Part shown: positions 57,969 through 64,000 of the stretch, one piece after another | Layout of the letters: every line of letters begins with the position of its first letter | How positions within the stretch are numbered: the stretch's first letter is position 1 | Source of the DNA: Paraphysoderma sedebokerense | Lineage: Eukaryota > Blastocladiomycota > Physodermatomycetes > Physodermatales > Physodermataceae | Assembly: GCA_025602915.1 (NCBI GenBank) | Contig: JAHLJZ010000020.1 | Location: 1 to 64,000, forward strand | DNA length: 64,000 bases | Direction: 5' to 3' | Notes under the pieces: model-generated | What the model was told of the DNA's origin: nothing | Seen by the model: the letters and a program-made list of their open reading frames with translations, nothing else | The model's database searches: none | Translations under genes and position numbers: made by a program

Positions 57969-58995
57969 TCTATCGGCAAACTATAGAGGTGAACCACGTC
58001 AGTAGATTGAACTAGAAATTGAAAAGTGAATATAGTCAGAGAACATACAGAACGAGCCATATCTCTCATTTTGTCGATTGGAGCAGTCAAAATACCAGCC
58101 AAAGTTTCCAATGGTGGTCTATCAGGGGCACTAGGGTGAGGTCGAGTTGGGACAATTTTCTTTGTTCCGTCGAATTTTTGACCTAGCGCGGTAAGAAAAG
58201 CCAATGTTATTAGGTCGGGCCTTGGGTAGGATTTGGGGACGTAATTGATGACTAGATGACTTACCAAGTCTGATTAATTCGTCTTCCCCGACTCTAGCTC
58301 TGAGTTCTCTTAAATCTTGTTCTTCTTCTTCTTTCATGTGGTGTTCCAATTCGTTCATAATTTTTTGTAAATGTTCATCGTAACCGGGATCACCGACTGA
58401 TTATGAATGAAATTTTTAAAATTACTGCCGTCTGGAGAGATAAACGACTGATGCCAAGATTTTTACCTTTCATGGAATCAAGTTTGTACAAATCTTCTTT
58501 CACGATTTGATGTTCTTTTCGTAAATGATCAGCGACCACGTTTCCGTCCAAGTTTGCTATTGAATGTAATGAGTCGACAGTTGTCATTCATTCAATTCTG
58601 AGTCTTTTTTGAAAAATAATTTGGTTCAAATCTGTAACTTACCACTCTCGAAAGCAGGGTAAAGGATGACTTCTTCCGCAACAGAATGAATTGCGACCTC
58701 TAGAAATACGCGATAGTGAGTTACTGACTGAATTTCGAGAATATAGCACATGGGCAATACCTCTAATGATCTCATTGACAATCATTTGTCTCTCTTCCAA
58801 ACTTCCAGTATGTGATCGATATCGAGAAAACAAATCCCGGAAAGAATTGTGATCGTTGACGATCAATTGATCAATAGGTTTCTGGGTAGTACTTAAAGCT
58901 TGCATCGTTAAAATTGTTGAGTGAAAAGACCGTTTGGGAATTTGGTATCTGGGAAGAAACGACGACGGTTTTACCAGTAAATGGAGGCGATTCAT
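57969..58995 (-). CDS. Hemerythrin-like HHE-domain protein with mitochondrial-type leader
   Basis: Five or six exons on the minus strand. The N-terminus (MNRLHLLVKPSSFLPRYQIP, KRSFHSTILTMQ) is basic and lacks acids, with RSFHST like a processing site. The helical bundle begins IDQLIVNDHNSFRDLFSRYR, then AIHSVAEEVILYPAFES, VVADHLRKEHQIVKEDLYKL and LQKIMNELEHHMKEEEEQDL: the H...HxxxE...HxxxH...HxxxE pattern of a diiron or haem-free oxygen-binding fold is complete. C-terminal PHPSAPDRPPLETLAG is typical of fungal members of this family. The last short exon (FNLLTWFTSIVCR, stop at 57969) is the least certain. Function unknown; iron handling, oxygen or NO sensing are possible by family. Confidence 0.85.
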
Positions 58996-59496
58996 TTTAA
59001 TAACTCAGGGTCTAGGACCCTTTAAAAAAGCTACAGCCTCAATTTTTTATACAAATTGAATTCATGCGTTCAAAATTACATCATACGTGACGTGAGCTTG
59101 CTGGTTGAGAACAATTGAATTTCAATTTATTGCTTATCTAATTTGTTCCAGGTCAAGGATTTGAGACACTAGAGTCTTACAGTTTGATAAATTGAATTGC
59201 TTTTGGGTAGTGCAGGGTCTTGGGATTGTAGATCCGTTTCTGCGCCGCCGATTCACGATTTATAATTAAATGAACATATTTCGCCATCATTTACTGCGGT
59301 CAACATCGAGATCGACGGGATATAGAACTGACGATGATGCAAGAACACTAGAATTTACATATCTCCTGGCATCTAAAATGATAATCAACCTCGACATCCG
59401 TCAGATCATCTTCGGGTGGTGTATTTGCCGACTTGAACAAGTGGAGGCTGTAACTAGCTGCACTCAAGTCAAATCAAAGGCAAAAATATTAAATAT
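58996..59496. other. Intergenic region
   Basis: About 500 bp between the hemerythrin-like gene start and the EF-P gene stop. No gene seen. An open frame from 59270 on the plus strand overlaps EF-P in antisense and is rejected. Confidence 0.4.
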
Positions 59497-60564
59497 TTAC
59501 TTCACTCTCCTTAGATATGTTGCACTTCCATTTTCCAATGAAATTTCAATCTCATCCCCCATTTTACAAAATTCTGGTACCTCGACTTTTATATTTCCCT
59601 GCAATACAGCTGTTTTATATCCTATTCCCTTCGCCGAGGGATTAGTCGCTGCCTTTTGTGGGGCATTGGTTTCAACAATCGGCAATTTCAACTGACTAGG
59701 TAATTTCGCTAAAATTGCGGTATCTTTCCAAAACGATATCGAGACTGGTATGGTATCTGTATATGGGGAATGAATGTAGGATATCGTTACGAAAAAGGGA
59801 TTACAAATATATCACATTAGCATTGGAGGGATTTTAAGTGATCCAGAATCTTGGAATTGTAAGTCCGCTGGAGACAAGAAAGAGAAATAATCACCTGAAA
59901 GCATTGATACAACTTTTTCTCCACCTTGGAGCGTACTAACATCAATTGACAACTGTTCAAAAGTTTCTGGGTGCATTACATGAATTTGTGTATCATCGTG
60001 ATATAAATACTGAAAAGGTCGAGTGGATACATGAACACCTAAATTCAAAGTTACACCAATTTCCAAGATTTGCCAGAAGCGACACCAAATAGTGAAGTCA
60101 TAGCAAACCTTCGACTGAGTCGCTTGTTCTATATTTTTCGGTGATTTTGCCTCCATTGATCACATCTTTCAAGTCGAGCTGATTAGTTCAAAGAGAAGTT
60201 TATCATCAGTTGAAGAACGATAGCAACGAAAAAGAAAGGACAAAAAACGGTACGATAATCGTTTTGAGAATCAGATGCATACCTTGACATGGGCCGATCC
60301 TCTTCCCGAAGTTTGATGAGTTGCCTTCAGAACTAAATGCGGTTTGCCCTTTAAATCGATAACAGTCCCAGGTTTAACCGAATTGATTGCAATTTTGATG
60401 CCTCGATTCCCAATGATTCTGAACTGTAAAGGGTAAAGAAGTGCGTTAGTCCGGGTATTATTGTTCTGTAGTGCAATCGACTGCAGAAGAGTATTGGGAG
60501 TGGTAAATACTTGTGTTGTAGGCACACGACTGAAAATGCGTGCTGTATTTCGTATGCATATCAT
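59497..60564 (-). CDS. Organellar bacterial-type elongation factor P
   Basis: At least four exons; exon 1 is 60283-60564 (94 codons) starting MICIRNTARIFSRVPTTQ, a basic mitochondrial leader of about 55 residues. Domain I reads GIKIAINSVKPGTVIDLKGK, PHLVLKATHQTSGRGSAHVK; then LDLKDVINGGKITEKYRTSDSVEG; domain II VHVSTRPFQYLYHDDTQIHVM and HPETFEQLS; domain III LPSQLKLPIVETNAP, GYKTAVLQGNIKVEVPEFCK and GDEIEISL. All three EF-P domains are present. EF-P rescues ribosomes stalled on polyproline. Normal fungal cytosol uses eIF5A, so this copy should act on the mitochondrial ribosome. The tip of the domain I loop has SGRGSAH in place of the usual PGKGxAF, with Arg where many EF-Ps have the modified Lys. 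Confidence 0.88.
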
Positions 60565-60767
60565 CTCTAATCTAATAGTAGCCTTTCCTTCGATCAAAGA
60601 GACCTTTTTCAGCTCTTGGTCACGTTCTTTGTTTACTTAATATTACTTTATATCCACGGACACCGACCCATCTATATACAAATGGAAGTGAAAGTAGACC
60701 TTTAACAAATATACATCTTTATCTCTACATATATGTCATTTATTATTTACATAGTCTCATACGAATT

Positions 60768-62044
60768 CTAAACTCGACTCAGCCCCATTTCAAGCAGTAA
60801 CCTCGCTTTAGTTACCATACTCGCCTGCATGCGTATGACTTCAACATCGGATATATGAGCATCGATACAAGTTATCGGAAACATTCCAGTTAACTTTAAG
60901 GAATGATTGACTCCTGTTACCAAGCCAAATATATGGGTGCGCGTCAGCGAAAGCAAGCATAAATATTAGATTCCGACTCAGTGAATTGAAACATACCGTA
61001 AACCCAACCGTCGGTGTAAACTGCTAATATACTAACAACATCACCCAACCTTAAATCGATTTCATCGTTTTGGGATGCGGAGAATTGTGAGTTTACAATC
61101 CTGGGTCCGTGGACGACAATATTTGTGAGCATCGGTGTTGTGGCTTGAGATGCGAGTTGGCGGATATAAGCGGCTTCTGGTGAACTCAGTCCCGATGTTT
61201 TAGCTGCTAGAGCACCAGGGGTAGATATAGATATAGTCGATGAAGTTGATGAAATCGAGGGCCTTCGCTCGTTGTCATGAACTGGAATATCTGCGGACGA
61301 AACGTTCGGAGATGAAGACATTTGCCGATCAGTTGGCGGCCGCGATAATGAGTTAAAACGATGTATCTCCTGATCTTCTAACACTGTGTCTAGTCGATTT
61401 CGATCGTTTGTTCGTCGTAAACGTCCAGCGGATTTGGGTGGAATAGGAATATTATCTTGAGACGATGTCCAAGACGAACGCTTTGTTCCTGCCGAACTGC
61501 TTGAATTCAATGTATCCATAGAATTGACGGATAGTCGGACTTGAATAGAACTACTAATGGATATTGAGGCAGAATCAGCTGCGTCAGACCTGCTGTCTAT
61601 GGAATCGACATCATGTTCGCGCAAGTACTGAGGTTCAGGTACATCGACAGATATTTGATGAACATCCGATGAAATAATTTGACTGCCTTTCGATGTCCGC
61701 CTTTCACTTCTACCGTTCGCATTGGAAAATATATGAGGATGGGAAATTAAACTCTTTTGGATAGTCTTCATATGACCTTTGGCCTCTCCGCCGTTCGTTG
61801 CAATCCTACTTAGACGTCTGACAGCCATTCTTCTGGTGTAGTATGTTAGACCAGTTAATACTGCCACAGTGCTAAAGACCAATGATAATACTACTATCAG
61901 GAAAACCCAAGACTCGTTTCGTTCCGAATCGGGCTGGACATTTGAGTCGGCAGTAGGTCTCGGCGGTTCCGGGTTGAAAACTGGTGTGGCCGTAGGGACA
62001 GGGAAGAAAGAAGCTGAGCTCATAGACGAAGGAAGAGAACTCAT
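60768..62044 (-). CDS. Membrane-anchored SH3-domain protein
   Basis: Two exons (about 60997-62044 and 60768-60913). The first 45 residues are Ser/Pro-rich and likely outside the membrane, followed by one span (WVFLIVVLSLVFSTVAVLTG) and basic stop-transfer residues (RRMAVRRLSR). About 200 disordered Ser-rich residues follow, then an SH3 domain at the C-terminus: DEIDLRLGDVVSILAVYTD, GWVYG joined by splicing to VNHSLKLTGMFPITCID. The ALYDY-like start is poorly conserved, but the DGW and G-FP marks are clear. The layout is that of fungal type-I membrane proteins such as Fus1 (one span, cytosolic SH3), which organise fusion or polarity signalling. I infer a plasma-membrane docking role; the ligand is not known. 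Confidence 0.8.
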
Positions 62045-62478
62045 ACTTTATCGATGTATTTTCAGTGAGAATGTGTTCTGAAGCTCTACTAATCTGCACT
62101 GAGAAAAGATTGCATTCTCGGCCAGAGGAAGAAGCCGTTCGATTAATTTTGACGCCGCGGTGAACGCATGGAATCATGTTCATTTAGCATCGTAAATTAA
62201 TAACAGAAATTTACTAATCATTATATTGTATTCTTTCTCGCTGCGTCGGTATTCATGCACAACTACAGATATAGTGAAATTCTGCAAATACATTCATATC
62301 GACTGCTTGCGATTCACATTCTCATTGTCGTCACCTTCACAATGATTTCCTTCATTATTAATTGAATCCCTAATCGAGGTGCACCCCATTGATACTACCG
62401 GATCAATTATTTGAGGTGGTTTTGACATGATGACCAAACTGCTATACTTCTTGTCAACAGTCTACATTGTCTTTCAGC
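62045..62478. other. Intergenic region
   Basis: About 430 bp. No gene, RNA or repeat recognised. Confidence 0.4.
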
Positions 62479-62832
62479 TTAAAAATCGGTGACCCTGCCT
62501 TTTCTTTCCCAGTCTCCAAACCTAGTCGGCTCAGGTCCTCTTGGCCCACCTCTTTCGCCGGTAGTAGGATTAACGTCATCTGGAAATTTCTGCAGCGGTT
62601 CTTTTTCAGCGTCAGGATGTTGACTGACGTCTTCTAGTTCTTTTTCACGTTCTTGGATAAGCTGTTTAAACTGTTTTTGAGCTTCTCTATCACCAAGGGG
62701 CAACGGAGCCGGTTCATTCGAGATAGGGGCGAATGAAAATGAGTGGATGTATAGTAGTCTCTTCGTTGTGTATGAATGAAGGCATGATTGTCTTGAATGT
62801 ATAGAGAATCTGACGATAGACGACATTATCAT
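62479..62832 (-). CDS. SDH8: Succinate dehydrogenase assembly factor 4
   Basis: Single exon, 117 residues from the ATG at 62832 (an in-frame ATG at 62826 gives the same leader less two residues). The N-terminus (IVRFSIHSRQSCLHSYTTKR) is a mitochondrial leader. The C-terminus holds the SDHAF4 signature: NPTTGERGGPRGPEPTRFGD followed by WERKGRVTDF. SDHAF4/Sdh8 is a matrix protein that binds flavinated SdhA and promotes its pairing with the iron-sulphur subunit. The middle is charged and helical (KQLIQEREKELEDVSQ). It is divergent from the RRM protein with 136 bp between starts. Confidence 0.93.
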   Translation of the reverse strand: MIMSSIVRFSIHSRQSCLHSYTTKRLLYIHSFSFAPISNEPAPLPLGDREAQKQFKQLIQEREKELEDVSQHPDAEKEPLQKFPDDVNPTTGERGGPRGPEPTRFGDWERKGRVTDF

Positions 62833-62968
62833 ATTGTAAGATTGAATTTGGTATTTGTAATGGAGAAGACTGATGAAATAAGAAAATCCCGAAAAAATTT
62901 CATCTTCAGCCACGTTCACTCCTCCTGTCTTCCGCTCTAATTGATATATTCAATTGCCACCTAGATCA

Positions 62969-63968
62969 ATGTCGGCGAATGACGAAGAGAGAGTCTACAT
63001 AGATGGAATTCCCCCACAATGCGATTTGTTCGATGTCAAGAGAATCTTTGATGACACCTGCTCGCCTCTGAATATTCGCTTCTTCGATAAGGATCAACGT
63101 TATCCTCCCTTCCGCACAGCTACCGCATTCTTTAAAAATCTCACAGAAGTAATCTTAAATTCATTCATTAGTTATTCCGTTTATGTTGACCATTGATCTG
63201 ATTTATTGAACATTTCCAGTCCCTTAAGGCGATCGTCCTCTTCAATGTGAGACCCGTTTCTACGGCCACCACTACTTTCAATCCAATTCTGTCATTGTCT
63301 GTAGAAACAGCGAGAACTCGCTATCATAACTGTCGATTAGCCGTGAGAGGTATACCGAGGAATGCGACGTTGGAGGTTGGTACCCTGCCTTCGGCCGTTG
63401 TTAATCACAGACATTCCGTTTCGCCATTAACTAACCGTTCATGTATTAGGACGTCTATCGCCTATTCAATCCTTTCGGATTAATTTTACTGATTCAGCTC
63501 TCTGATGACTATCATAATGATCAGTGTAAATATGCAAAAGTTTTCTATGCCGATCGGTTTAGTGCGCAAACAGCCTGCCGCCGGTTGAATGGCGCCTCTT
63601 TAAAAGGTTCAATTATAATTGTCAAGGTGAAAGATTCAAAACCATCCACACACCAACCCCATCAATCGACATATTTTCGACCGAATGCCGGAACTGCAAC
63701 CATGGCAGCGAAGAGGTCGGGTAGTCTCGTATCAGTTCCAACAGGTGCTCAAAATGTCATTCCTTCATCTCAGACGTATGAGGAAGAAGTTATCAGGGAA
63801 GGTTCCAACCAACATTCAGAATTGGAAGCTTCGAACGCATCAACAGCGCCGTACAAAGCAAACAAATCTAATACAACGAAAAAGAAGAATAAAATTGCGG
63901 AAACGAGGAGTGCGCGAAGTGCCGAGGAGGAACCGATGACCAAGGTTTATTTACCTTTCAAATGGTGA
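62969..63968 (+). CDS. Two-RRM RNA-binding protein
   Basis: Three exons close in phase (62969-63148, 63220-63375, 63498-63968) to 268 residues. RRM1 starts ERVYIDGIPPQCDLFDVKRI and ends near KAIVLFN; its middle is slightly short. RRM2 starts CRLAVRGIPRNATLE and, after splicing, continues LSDDYHNDQCKYAKVFYAD, FSAQTACRRLNGASLKGSII. RNP motifs are weak (KVFYADRF), so it is a diverged RRM pair. The C-terminal 110 residues are Ser/Lys/Glu-rich (NKSNTTKKKNKIAETRS), perhaps a nuclear signal, ending in VYLPFKW. No closer identity is offered. The stop lies near the window edge but the gene is complete. Confidence 0.8.
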
Positions 63969-64000
63969 CTGGGAACAGATTATTTAATTTACCAGCGGAT

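Noticed and set aside
59270-59695. Plus-strand frame of 141 codons
   Set aside because: Its last part is antisense to EF-P domain III, and no domain is visible.

Overview
This window is nuclear DNA of a fungus with densely packed, intron-rich genes. GT-AG introns of mostly 50-100 bp break nearly every gene; one WD40 gene can be read as 20 exons and FKBP12 as 7. The gene content is fungal (HLTF/Rad5-type translocase, RRP5, Serinc/TMS1, SCO1, a YIR035c-type SDR, a Cus2/Tat-SF1 homologue). It also holds genes that Dikarya normally lack: a coiled-coil protein of the CCDC42/CFAP73 flagellar type, an ESCRT-I UBAP1 SOUBA module, a bacterial-type organellar EF-P, and an RA-PH protein built like animal RIAM/lamellipodin. 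Together these point to an early-diverging, probably zoosporic (chytrid-like) fungus. That placement is an inference, not a measurement.

Layout. 0-9.5 kb: UBAP1-like C-terminus, five-repeat Myb protein with a mitochondrial-type leader, Serinc (minus), a mitochondrial membrane orphan, and a long WD40 protein. 9.5-20 kb: a single-exon orphan with one membrane segment, then three tandem monocarboxylate-transporter-like MFS genes, all on the minus strand. 20-24.7 kb: SCO1, a Tat-SF1/Cus2 homologue, and a gene-poor stretch with diverged duplicated segments. 24.7-36 kb: RA-PH scaffold (minus) and HLTF/Rad5-like translocase (plus). 36-45 kb: tRNA-Ser(CGA), FKBP12 (minus) and RRP5 (plus). 44.9-52 kb: SDR, a small conserved protein, mitochondrial ribosomal protein uL10m, the CCDC42-like protein and a cyclin. 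52-55 kb: a long non-coding stretch upstream of the cyclin. 55-64 kb: ER cyclophilin, a small membrane protein, a hemerythrin-domain protein, mitochondrial EF-P, a membrane-anchored SH3 protein, SDHAF4 and a two-RRM protein.

There is no operon-like logic. Unusually many genes carry mitochondrial-type leaders (Myb protein, 4.6-kb orphan, SCO1, uL10m, hemerythrin protein, EF-P, SDHAF4). Several pairs share divergent promoters, and two of those contain a CACGTG E-box. I see no convincing virus-like element or CRISPR-like array. The best leads for something undescribed are the RIAM-like RA-PH protein, the leader-bearing five-repeat Myb protein, the WD40 protein with a novel C-terminal half, and the mitochondrial EF-P with an arginine at its tip loop. 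Exon limits were read by eye from splice sites, reading phase and family similarity; where all phases close I say so.
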